Of a stretch of 64,000 bases of DNA, positions 1-10,489 are shown one piece after another. The stretch spans positions 247,807,218 through 247,871,217 of the forward strand of contig NC_081406.1 of NCBI RefSeq assembly GCF_030272615.1, read 5' to 3'. The notes below the pieces were generated by a model, which had not been told where the DNA came from, searched no databases, and worked only from the letters and a program-made list of their open reading frames with translations. This DNA comes from Cryptomeria japonica (taxonomy: Eukaryota; Streptophyta; Pinopsida; Cupressales; Cupressaceae). Within the stretch, counting starts at the first letter, position 1, and every line of letters starts with the position of its first letter. Made by a program: the position numbers and the translations under genes.

Positions 1-511
1 AATATACATTGCTACCACAATAGTTGTACACATAGGAGTACTATTTTTTCACTATGACAACAATACTCGTTTAGATAAGTATCTTATTTTATTAAATGAG
101 CATCTTATTTTATAAATGACACACTTATAGTGGAAAGTTATGATATTTTATTTCAAACAATTTTTTTTTATTTTTCTTTTAATATAACATTTACAGGTTC
201 TTATGCGTTCAAGTATAGGTCTATTTTGACCAACATTTTTTATTTATTTACATGTGGACTATTTATCTATAAAATATACTATACATTTGTGGTAAGATTG
301 GATATTATAAGCACAACTGCTATAATGACTATTGGACCCTACTGGCCCCTCTCCCCTAGTGTCTAAAATCCACAAAAGACAACAGATTTGCATGAAATTT
401 CCAGTAGCTAAATCTTCATGATCTGCATCCCCATTGTCGTGAAACCACAAAAAATCAAATGAGAAAACACTTTGATTTGCAGACTGGAGAGTTTTTTAAA
501 AGTATCATTTT
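1..511. other. AT-rich intergenic DNA, no gene seen
   Basis: Only short open frames without recognisable motifs occur here. I see no RNA gene and no repeat with a partner elsewhere in the window. Confidence 0.6.
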
Positions 512-1110
512 GTGTGGAGATTAGCCGCTAGTAGTGGAAAAGGATGGGCCCACCAGAACACTAACAATACTCAACTTACAATTGCAGAGATTTCTGACTC
601 GAAAGAAGAAGAAGGTGACGACTATGATATGGAAGCAAAGACTGAAGATGACCTCCAAATGGCCGAATCAAGCAGACGAAAGAAAAAATCGGAACAGGGG
701 AGATAAAACAGAGGGTTTGCTAAAAATAAACAGAGAGGGGAGGATGATAGTTGGACTGAGGAGGAGGAAGGGACTAAAAATGACACGGACACCAAAAGCG
801 AGGAGGCTCAAACGCAGGTGAGCCTGAAATAGAAAAATAAGAATTCAAAAGGCAGGGAGGTGGAAGAAAGGTTGCCTCTCAGGTCTGATTTCAAGCAGAA
901 GAGAATCGTGGAGGAGGACACAACAACGAAAGATGATCAAAACACTAAGGACAAAGAGGTTAGTCTGGAGGTCAATCTTAATACCATGGATGTCAAGAAC
1001 TAGGAAGAGCATCAAGTGGACATAGGCCTTTGCATAAATAATGAGATAGAGAACTTCAAACAAGCGCTCAACTCAATTCAAAAGGAAATTGTCATGCCCA
1101 AACTTTTGGA
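512..1110 (+). pseudogene. Decayed reading frame for a highly charged protein
   Basis: One reading frame stays open from about 512 to 1110 except for three stops, near 705, 830 and 1001. The encoded protein is rich in Glu, Lys, Asp and Arg, with runs such as KEEEGDDYD and WTEEEEGT, and ends in a helical-looking stretch (NEIENFKQALNSIQKEIV). A poly-T run follows at about 1127. The composition resembles the charged, coiled-coil remnants at 6.1 kb and 34.5 kb, so it may be another fragment of the same retroposon family. That link rests on composition only. No catalytic domain is visible and the function is unknown. Confidence 0.4.
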
Positions 1111-1130
1111 CAAAAACACAACAAATTTTT

Positions 1131-2600
1131 TTTTTTTTAAACACTTAATTACTTGTGACCTAGGCTTAATTAGATGTGACAACTTAACAAGTTGTTCCAA
1201 ATGAAATCTTTAATTGATATTAAATTGGTTTTCTAAAGTCATCGATGAATTAAAATTTAACTAGAAGTCTTAGGTTTCAACTTAAACTCCTAAGCGATAA
1301 AAATAAGATTTTTCACTTATGCAACAATTACGATAACTCCTATTATCTAAATAGAATAAATTGATTATATAAGGACGATATCCTTTTTGATATTGAATAA
1401 TTTTGCTCAAAATCCCCCCCTTCAATTTTGATTACATTTTATAATAATTAAATAGCCCAATTCTACTAAATTGACATTAATACAATTTCTTGGATTAATA
1501 TCAAATATTTATTTAGGAAAAGGGATATCAATTTTCCCCAAATCATTGAGAATTATAATCTCTTCATTATAACTTAATTAATTCTTAAATCTATTAATTC
1601 AATCTTAACATGATTTCAATGTGTTATTATTAATTAACTAAGCGAATAAAATTAAAGTGCCAAACGTTATTATAATAATTAAATTATTTAATAAAAAGTT
1701 CCACTACAATACCCTCTCACTAAATCAATAATAATCATTTGATAACCTATATTAAATTACTCCATTTTAATTTATACCATCAAAATCTCCAAAATGTATT
1801 TAAAAAACTTAAATCAAGTTCTTATATATTACCCTCCAAACATTAAATATTAAATATTTAATAATCCATATTTAGTTTACCTCTTGGTATAATTTTAATC
1901 ATTAACTTATATAAAATTCACATTACTAGACCTCTTTAATACATTTACTCAAAATGGGTATATTATTTCAAGCTCAGAGTATTGACATTAATCAGTAGAG
2001 CGAATGAAAATATAGCTTTTAAATTAGACTAATAAAGTTATCTCGAAAAAATATAATATCTGACTAATAAATTCATTTCACATAAAAGTCAAATTTAATC
2101 CCCTAAGATTATTAAATACCAATTATTAAATCTTACACCAATATTTTCCCTATGGTCTATCCATTTTACTTTTAATAGTTTCCAATACTAAAATTTACAA
2201 AAGAAATCTAACTTAAAACATCTACATATTCATATATGTTAATTAGCATATATATAAACTCATATTTAATGGCCCAAAACATAAGATTACATATAAAGCA
2301 CGAATTACCCCTATTTCAAAGGAGAATTAACTTGCTAACCATTACCAAAAGGGATTCTCTCATTCCAAAATTTGAAATGGCATTCCCTCTCTTTATTATT
2401 TATTTTAATAATATTATCTTTTTACAACCCTGACTAGGGTTTGTTTTAATTTTCTTTTAAAATTATAACACTCACATTCTTCTTTCTTTTCTTTCTATTT
2501 TTCTTTAACCTAAACCAAAATTGGGTTAGGGTTTCTTTTTCTTTCATGTGTGTGTGTGTAGGTACAGGGAGGCGGAGGCAACGCCGAAGGCCATGGCCCA
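1131..2600. other. Very AT-rich intergenic DNA
   Basis: Long A/T tracts with no sustained coding frame. No repeat partner was seen elsewhere in the window. Confidence 0.6.
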
Positions 2601-2609
2601 AGGCGCAGG

Positions 2610-2905
2610 AGGCTCCCACTGCCACTGCGGATACCCACAGTGGTGGCCGTGAGCCACTCACTATGGTTACCCATAGTGGTGGCCCCGTGCCGACCACTAT
2701 GGTTACCCACAGTGGCAGTCCCACACTGTCCACTGTGGATAACCACAGTGGCTCAGCCGTGTCATCCATTATGGTTGTCCACAATGTCTTGGCCGTGCCG
2801 TCCACTGTGGTTAACCATAGTGGCTTGGCCGTGCCGTTCACTATGGTTTCCCACAGTGGCAACTCCGTGCCGTCCACTGTGATTAACCACAGTGGCTTGG
2901 TTAGG
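2610..2905 (+). repeat. 36-bp minisatellite with an internal hairpin
   Basis: Units begin with CCGTG near 2647, 2685, 2720, 2757, 2793, 2829 and 2865, so the spacing is 36 bp for most copies. Each unit holds a near-palindrome of the type CCACTGTGGTTAACCACAGTGG (written here only as the symmetrical arm CCACTGTGG and its complement). Because 36 is divisible by three and the unit lacks stops, open frames of 80 to 184 codons appear on both strands. They are artefacts of the repeat. The block is GC-rich inside AT-rich DNA. Confidence 0.9.
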
Positions 2906-2920
2906 CCATAACACACAGTT

Positions 2921-3040
2921 TTCCCTTTTTTATATATATATATTTTTATTTCAGCTATATATATATATATCTGTGTGTGTATATATATATATATACACAC
3001 AGATATATATCTATGTGTGTATATATATATATATTTGAAT
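2921..3040. repeat. TA/TG microsatellite block
   Basis: Alternating TATATA and TGTGTG tracts directly follow the minisatellite, with imperfect inverted symmetry between gtgtgtata and tatacacac segments. Confidence 0.85.
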
Positions 3041-3960
3041 AAAATTCAGAAATAGAAATGTTCCTATATATATATACAGGATCATGCACCAATGTATATG
3101 TTCAGATTTAAATAATCTGAACTGTTTAACCAGAATATAAAATATTACAAATATAATTGTAGAGGTTTAAATAATCTATCTTTTTAATCAAAATATTAAG
3201 TATGAAAATTCTAATATAAATGTATATGAAATCCCCTTTTTTTCATCTTAGATGCAGCACATGTTTTATTTAATTTTCTATAATAGCATAGTTGGTAGAT
3301 GCAAAATAGTATATTTTTAGATTAATTGATCTTACATGCAAATATATTTATTTAAATGTATTTATATTTCTAAATCTGCACTTTTACTTTCTGTTACACA
3401 AATGTAGAGATAAGTACAAATAACAGAAGTAAATTATTTAACAACTACATTATTTCTCCCACATTCATTTGATAAGTAAAAACAACCAGATACAAATTTT
3501 AGGAAGATTGAAATAAAATTACATTTAAAAGTATTTTTCTTTCTACATTTCCTTTCCAAAACTGTAGGCATAAATAATTTTTTTTAAAAAAATTTTTAAA
3601 TTTTTTTTCAGATTAACATAAATAGCCAAAATGAAACTACTTAATTATATAACTATTTTTGTCTTTCATTTCCAATATATTCATTCTTTATTAACTAAAC
3701 AAAATAGAAACAAATTTCTTCCATCTTTTCAAGCAATGACAAATACAATGAAATAAATCAAAAGCCTTTCTCTTCTCTTTATTCCTTTGAATAAACTAGT
3801 CAAGATAAATGCATTTATTACATCATGATTCCTTTTATACAAATAGGTAAATAAAAAAATCAAGCCTATCATTTCTACTAAATGAGGGCTTGCCAAATAC
3901 ATGCTCTTTTTGCAACTAAATATAATAAGAAATAGGATCATTCCAAGCTTTTTCCTTCAA
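3041..3960. other. AT-rich intergenic DNA
   Basis: No coding frame with recognisable motifs. Poly-T and poly-A tracts near 3580 and 3600. Confidence 0.6.
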
Positions 3961-6029
3961 TCTTTTCCCGAGAAAAACCTAAAATAAAAGCTTGAGGTTG
4001 TGACCATGGAGGCTCACCTCCCAACCTAGGCTTACTAGAAGCCACCCCCAAGCTAGGAGAATCGAGGCTAGATGGGAAACACACATACAAACACATACAT
4101 GCAGAAACTCATAACAACAAAGACACTCCCAACCCAAGGATTACACAATCTCACATATGTGACTTTTCAAATGGGGTGAAGGTGGACTATGTACCTTGAG
4201 GAGAATTCTACAAATAACGAACATAATGCCATAACAAGGCTGCAAATATAACACATCCACAAGTTCCAAACTTGTCCCTACAATTTCCTTATGACCTCCA
4301 AGGCATACAAACCAACAACTCCCCTTATGACCTCCATTCTATAAACATAATACTATGCAGCAAGGGTCACAAAATCCCTTGAGATTCACTCTCTTCCAAA
4401 GAGAGCCTCTCACTCAAAGGTTGTCAAACAACCCTTCACCCCAAGGCCACTATACCCTCCCAAGGGTGAGTTTGGCCATGAAAACTCCCAAAAAAAATAA
4501 CATAAAAATTTAACCAAAATCACGTATGGAAGGACTCAACATCTTCCTACACATATATGAAAAAATAATAAGGAAAAAACAACAAAAGAGAACAAATCAA
4601 CAACAATCTTTTCCATAACATCAACATACATGAGATAGGAGTTCAACCAACCTTAAATCTACCAAAAGGGTGAAAGAAGTTGTAGGAGAGCTGCCCAAAT
4701 CCACAAATTTTTCTCCTTCAAAACTTAGCCAAAATATTCCCAAAAAACTTACAAAAATTCCTCTAAAATTATAAGTCTCCAAAATGGAGAGTGTGTGATC
4801 AAGCTTCTCCCTCCCAAACTATTCCCTATGAAGGCACTCCTCACTCTTTCCAAACCACTTGGGAAGGGTAAATGATGCTCATTGGTTGGTCTTCCCAATA
4901 CTTTACACACTCCCTAACCAAGGCACCTCAAAAAGGGAAATGGAATGGGGAAGATAAATGACACTCATGAAGTGGGTTGACTAACCTAGGAAGGCTCTTC
5001 TAAAGATGAAATTCGGCCAATTTGGGAAACTCAATTTTTTGGGAGGTTAAACAGGCCCTAGGGAGTGGACACATGGCTAAATTTGGCCTTTATGCATAGG
5101 TACATCATATGACCCACTAAAAATGCCCCTAACTTGACCCTAGGAGTTAGTTTAACCCCTTATAAGTCCACCCAAAGTTTACCTACGGGTCAACCCTGAG
5201 TTGACCTTTCTAATGGCTCCCTATCCAAGGTTTACTTGGGACCATTTTAGGATAATTGAAAATATATGCATTGGTAAATTAAATTTTCTCAAAAAGAGAC
5301 ATGACAATGCCAACTCATCCTACAACACATGTGTCTAGTGACACTACAAAAAAGAGTTACACATCACTAAATCACACATGGCAAATGTCCCCTTTTTTTT
5401 GGAATTGATAAATTAAACAATTTCCAAATTAAACACACATCCAAGCATAACATTTACAAATTAAAACACATTTACAAACGAGGGGTTGTCTCTTCAAATA
5501 GATAGCCCCTGGCTTCACAATCACACATAGGCCTAGGCTTGATTCTTCGAATAATTTCCATGGTCACATGGAATAATTTTCCTATACATCTCACTTGCAC
5601 ATTAGTAATTCCAAAAATAACATATAATATTATCAAAAGAATACAATTCAGACATCACATAAAATTTCACTTATAAAAATCATGTATCCAATTATCTGAT
5701 AACATCCACATACAATCATCTACTAAATGGCATCATCCTTATAAACATGGAATTTAAATCATTTATAGAGCATGCATCCATAATTTCAAATATCAAAAAA
5801 GAAGTACTGCAAATTCTGAGATAGCTGACATACGTCATATCAAGATTATCAAATCAGTGGATCATATAGGCTCTAAATCCATAACATGTCAAAATGTGCA
5901 CCGCAAGATAGAATGATTCCATAACCTATTTTAATTATTTTTCCCACTAATCTATCCATCTAACCTAGCCCATCCTATTGAATTTAAACATTTATTAATA
6001 CGGTCAACCATGGTCAACTAAGTTAACTA
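3961..6029. other. Unassigned intermediate-GC segment, probably repeat-derived
   Basis: This part is less AT-rich than its neighbours and has a compositional style (many CCTAGG, CCCAA and GGGTGA words) seen in noncoding parts of LTR elements. I found neither a partner repeat nor a coding motif, so no element can be delimited. Confidence 0.35.
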
Positions 6030-6775
6030 GAGCTTGATCGGGGAGGGGATCTACAAAAATCGAGGGCATAAAAGTCAAGCAAACCCATGAAGCTGGGAAA
6101 ATCGAAACCTTATAGGCCCTAGGTTCCAAAAATTTCAACTCCCTCCCAGAATGACTTAGTGAGCTAACCAAGGTGATTGGAAATGCAGAGGAGATTATAA
6201 ATGCCAACCGCAACATTTTTACTTGCCTAGAAAATAGAGCAGATGCTACTGATCACAGACTGGATGGTATTGAGAACACACTTAAAAAAATTGGGGAGCA
6301 GAGCCACATGATCCTGAATGCTGCATCAACGAGCATTAAAATCCTCATCCACAAGCTGGAGAGCTACCTAGGGGAAAAGGTTGTGGAAGGTATTATTGAG
6401 GTCAAAGACGACACCCTTGAGGATAAGGAAACTAGGCTCAGAAGAAGAACTAGAGCTAGTACTAAAAGGATGCAGAACCAGAGCAAAGAAATAGAGGACA
6501 TAAAGCAGGCTGCAGAAACTATGGATCAGTTGGAGCTAGAAGCGACGGAGATGCTTCAAAATTTGACCTAAGCCCGAGCTTCTGTTGGTGAGTTTTGGTT
6601 TTTAGTCTGTTATGATCTTTTACTTGCTGGCGTTTTGTATGCCAACTGTCTTTTCTTTAGTTGTTGTCTTTTGTTTAGCTGTGCGTTAATGCTTATCTTT
6701 TGATCTTTCTTCTGTACTAGGTTTCAGGGACCCATCAAAACCTGTTTTCCCTTAATAAAAAACAATACTTAGCTT
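6030..6775 (+). pseudogene. Retroposon-like fragment with coiled-coil ORF and conserved 3' end
   Basis: A frame ending at the TAA at 6569-6571 encodes about 130 residues of heptad-rich sequence (for example GIENTLKKIGEQ and EDIKQAAETMDQLELEA). It extends upstream to about 6045 through two in-frame stops. A T-rich stretch of roughly 200 bp follows, closing with GGTTTCAGGGACCC, then CAAAACCTGTTTTCCCTTA and AATAAAAAAC near 6720-6765. A closely related terminus (GGTTTCAGGTCCC, AAAACTTGTTTATC, TTAAAAAAG) occurs on the minus strand at 34.0 kb downstream of another coiled-coil ORF, so the two belong to one family. A non-LTR element ORF1 plus 3' UTR is plausible. No reverse transcriptase is visible here. 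Confidence 0.5.
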
Positions 6776-7667
6776 ACAAACCAAATGATTCAATTGCAAG
6801 GAAATTTCAAACTAACATTTCTTTAAAGATGGCGAACCTCCACGAGTGTTCATATTAATTTCACTACGGGTAGGCTTGATAAGCAAGGCCCCTTTTGTCA
6901 TCTGGGACTAAACCATCCACTTGTTGGCCATTTCACTCATCCTCATAAAATTGTCTAGGATAATTGAATTGGAATCAAGTATAAAATATAAGGAATGAAT
7001 TAGAAGCCTGGAGTCACAAAGGAAAACCAAAAAAGGTCAATGAATATGAAAATATAAGAAATGCGTTAAAAAGGAAAATATAAAAGTCTAGCAGATAATA
7101 AATAAATAAATAAAAATAAAATAAAAAACAACAAAAATCATTATTATCTAAATAATCCATTTACAAAAATTAGAATCTAAATTAAACAAAGAGTGAAAGC
7201 TCTATAGTGTCATTATAGACTCTTAAGTGTTCTTTGCTTAATGAAGAATGAAAATAAATTATGTTTTCCTTGGGCCAAAGATATTTTTTTTTAATTTTCA
7301 AAATTAAAATAGAATTGATAGTAGACTTAAATCTTCTCTAGTGAAGCTCAAAGTTGCTCCTTGATTGGGATCTCCATTTTGTTAAAGATCCCCAAAACCT
7401 TGTCTAGCTAAATGTTGCCCTTATAGGAGTTTTCAAGTTCTAAATTGTGGCTTTGACTTAAACTTCTAGCTAGTTTAATAATGAAGGACCTACATGTACT
7501 TTTTCAATTCTTGACATATGGGACCAATCCAACAAGAACGATCAAATTTATTTTGTATGAATAATACTTTGAAATCTTCTTCTTTCAACACTTTATCATT
7601 TTGACCAAAAGGTGATGGCATTCCCTATTGGACTAGTCATATCTTCTATTGCCTCATACCTTTAATG
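6776..7667. other. Flank into which the Ty3 element inserted
   Basis: AT-rich with no gene seen. It ends at the left copy of the target duplication gtttg. Confidence 0.6.
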
Positions 7668-7672
7668 GTTTG

Positions 7673-9185
7673 TGGTGCAGGAGGACCTAAGGGTTGAAAT
7701 GCCCTTAACCAATTTTGGCATGCACATACTATGGAGTGGCTCTAAGTCCTTTTTGATTGTAGTTTTTGAAATTTTTCCTATCGACAAGACCTACCCCGAT
7801 CGACAGGTTTTTATCCAGAAGCGGTTGCCAGAGTTTAGAGAGAGTTATCAGGTATCAGAAGGAGAGGGTTTATTCTACCTCGATGACCCGATGAGTTAGC
7901 ATGCGGAGCGCAGGGCCTTGGAGATAGTCATCGGGTATCGAACGAAGTATTTTTACACTACCCCAATGACCCGGTGCGAAGGCATAGGCGCAAACCGGGT
8001 AGTATCAATTATCGACAGGCAAGGTTCTCACCTACGTCGAAACCTGATAGAAAGTGCACAACCAGAGGAGGTTCATCGACCATCAGGAAGAATGCTTCTG
8101 TGTTATGCCGAAGCTCGATAGGAAATGTGGAGCGCGATAAGTCACCATCGGCCATCGAAAAACAAAAGTTGATGTTATGCTAAAGCCCGATAGGAAGTGT
8201 GGAGCATGACAAGTCGTAATCGGCCATCAAGAACTAGGATTTGATGTTACCCTAAAGGCCAATGGAAAAAGAGCCAACAAAGGAGTCGGTTATTGGGTAT
8301 CGGTGTAGGTGTGTTTTTGTTACCCCGATCATCCAATGGCAAGATGTGGATATTTGCAAGTTGCCAACGGGCATTGGAAGCTAGGTTTTGAGGCTACACC
8401 GATGACCCGATATTGAACTGTTTTCCTTCTGTTTTGTAACCATGTATGTTTCCACGATAGATGAATGAGCTATAAGAGTCCACAAAGATGAATTGTAAGG
8501 GGTTGTTGGATCATTTTGGAAAAACAAAAGAAATACATAGAAGTTTGTTTTCTGGTCCCGATCGTTGAATACTGTTATGTTTTTTTTTGCTAAATTTTTC
8601 ATTACAATTCTATAGCTAGAGTTTCCTTTTTGTTGTTTGTTCTTTGTTTGAATCAATATTGTAAATATCGCTCTATCTTGAAACTCCATCGTGGGATCCA
8701 CACGACCATTGGAATGCTTCAGGAAGAGCCAAAAATGTACAGTATGAGTAAAATAGTAGTAGGAGGAAACCAGGAAATGGCAATCATCATTTCTGCATAC
8801 TGAACCTAGGCGAGCTTGGAAGTAGTCCAAATAGCTTTTAGTAATGTAATGAAGATAACTTGCAGGGAAGGAATTTGCTGATAACTTGAAGAAGCTCCAG
8901 AAGGCTACAAGCCTGAAACCATGACATTGTGAATCCAATAGAAAAAAGTTTGCTAAACCAAACAAGATGGGTGGTGGTGCAATGAGGGAATATGTTTGTG
9001 TGTCCTGCATCCCTGCAAGGTTTTAGTGAGCAAGCTTACTTGGGGAGCTTGAGAAAAGTGAGATAAGCAAACAAATGGTAGGGAATCCTTGATAAGTCTG
9101 GTGAGGTAGACATGAACCCGGGAAGGGATAGAAACAAACCATTAAAGAAGCCTAATTGATGGTAAGCTAGGTAGCCTCCTTATCA
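7673..9185 (+). repeat. 5' LTR of the Ty3 chromovirus
   Basis: Starts TGGTGCAGGA and ends CCTTATCA, directly before the PBS. The U3 part holds 72-bp tandem units around 8090-8260 (ttatgccgaagc at 8103, ttatgctaaagc at 8175, a partial third near 8245). The same units are in the 3' LTR, so they predate insertion. Open frames inside the LTR, including a 209-codon one on the minus strand, have no protein family features. Confidence 0.95.
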
Positions 9186-9188
9186 TAT

Positions 9189-9200
9189 TGGTATTAGAGC
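9189..9200 (+). other. Primer-binding site, initiator tRNA-Met type
   Basis: TGGTATTAGAGC lies three bases after the 5' LTR. It differs at one position from TGGTATCAGAGC, the site complementary to the 3' end of plant initiator tRNA-Met used by many LTR elements. Confidence 0.85.
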
Positions 9201-9228
9201 AAGTTTAGACTTGGGAAGAAAGTAGTTG

Positions 9229-10380
9229 ATGTCAGACACTAAGTCAATGGGAGAAAATAGTTCCAGAATGGTGACCAATGTAGAGCAAGCTAAGAAGGTA
9301 GAAGACTAGGAGGAAGAGAATAGACTCTTGAGAGAAAGATTAATGCAACTAGAGAGCAAACTAGACACTGTTGAGGATAAAACTGAGAAAGTTGTAATCT
9401 AGGTCAATGAAGGGAAGGGAAAAGAATCATTAGAAGAGGATAGGATACCTGCCCTAGACCCTATTCTACCTGAAGAACCTTTCTTGAAAACCATTAAAGC
9501 CTGAGGAGGAAAATCCTTGGAAGGAGTGCCACTTTTCTATGGGAAAATGGAGTCTGGAATAGTCATGGAATGGATTGAAGGATTGGAGAATCACTTTGAG
9601 TGTGATGGAGTTAGTGAAGCCCAAAAGGTGAAGGTAGCTAAGTCTAGATTGAGAGGAGCAACCTTGACTTGGTGGAAATTTATCCAAGAAGAAAGGCAAA
9701 AAGAGGGTAAGAACCAAATAACCAGCTGGGCAAGAATGGTAGCCAAGGTGAGGGAAGCCTATATTCCTAAAGATTATGAGATCCAATTACACAAAAAGAG
9801 ACAAAATATGAGACAAAGAGACTTGGATGTGAGCAGCTACATTGAGGAATTTCAAAAGTTGTGTTTGAAATCCAAGGTGGTAGAGGATGAGAGCATCAAG
9901 GTAGCCATATACTTGAATGTCTTGAGATGGAATATTTAAGAGGATTCAAGTTTGTTAAGCCCTAACACTGTACATAAGTGTTATCAGTTGGCACTAAAGG
10001 TTGAGGAAAAGAGCAAAAAGAAGCAAGAAAAAAGCAACAGAGGAAGAGGTAGAGGAAAAGATGGTAGAGGCCAAAGAGGTAGTTTTGGTGGAAGAGGAAT
10101 AGATCAAAGGTCCCAAGGAGAGTCCAAAATTATAGAGCAAAGTGAGTATTCACATAGCAAGATCAGCTATAGAGGAAGGGGATCATCTAGCAACCTAGGA
10201 AGAGGTAGATCTAGTTGACTGGGAAGAGGGTCCTACTTCTCCACCATGAAGTGTTACAATTGCCAAAAGTTGGGTCACCCTGCCTATAGATGTCCAGAGA
10301 AATCCTCTTCATCTCAAGGGAGTGAAAGAAGAGTGACATATGCACAAGAGGATGCAAAAAATAGCAAGACACAAGATTGA
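9229..10380 (+). pseudogene. gag: gag of the Ty3 chromovirus (broken)
   Basis: The frame opens with ATG at 9229, 44 bases after the LTR, and encodes a Ty3-type capsid region (SGIVMEWIEGLENHFECD, RGATLTWWKFI), then a Gly/Arg-rich basic linker, then a CCHC knuckle of the form CX2CX4HX4C (CYNCQKLGHPAYRC) at 10252-10293. The knuckle packages RNA in nucleocapsid. In-frame stops occur at 9307, 9400, 9502, 9937, 10216 and 10378. The stop at 10378 may be the natural gag end or another lesion. Four of the earlier stops can be explained by C-to-T change at CAG, CAA or CGA codons. Pol follows in another frame after about 120 bp. Confidence 0.9.
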
Positions 10381-10489
10381 GATTAGCTCCTAAAGATGGA
10401 GAAAATTTAATGATGAGAAGAGCCTTGATTAAGGAGCCAATCAAAGAAGAACCAACTCAAAGAAGAGCTTTGTTTAGAATAAATGCAAG

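Noticed and set aside
2610-2905. Regular 36-bp spacing reminiscent of a CRISPR array
   Set aside because: There are no unique spacers: the whole 36-bp unit repeats, and the DNA is a plant nuclear genome.
2446-3000. 184-codon minus-strand and 121-codon plus-strand open frames
   Set aside because: Both arise from a stop-free 36-bp repeat and flanking TA/TG tracts. There is no protein family signal.
8381-9010. 209-codon minus-strand frame in the Ty3 5' LTR
   Set aside because: It is antisense inside the LTR, broken in the 3' LTR copy and shows no motif, so it is a chance frame.
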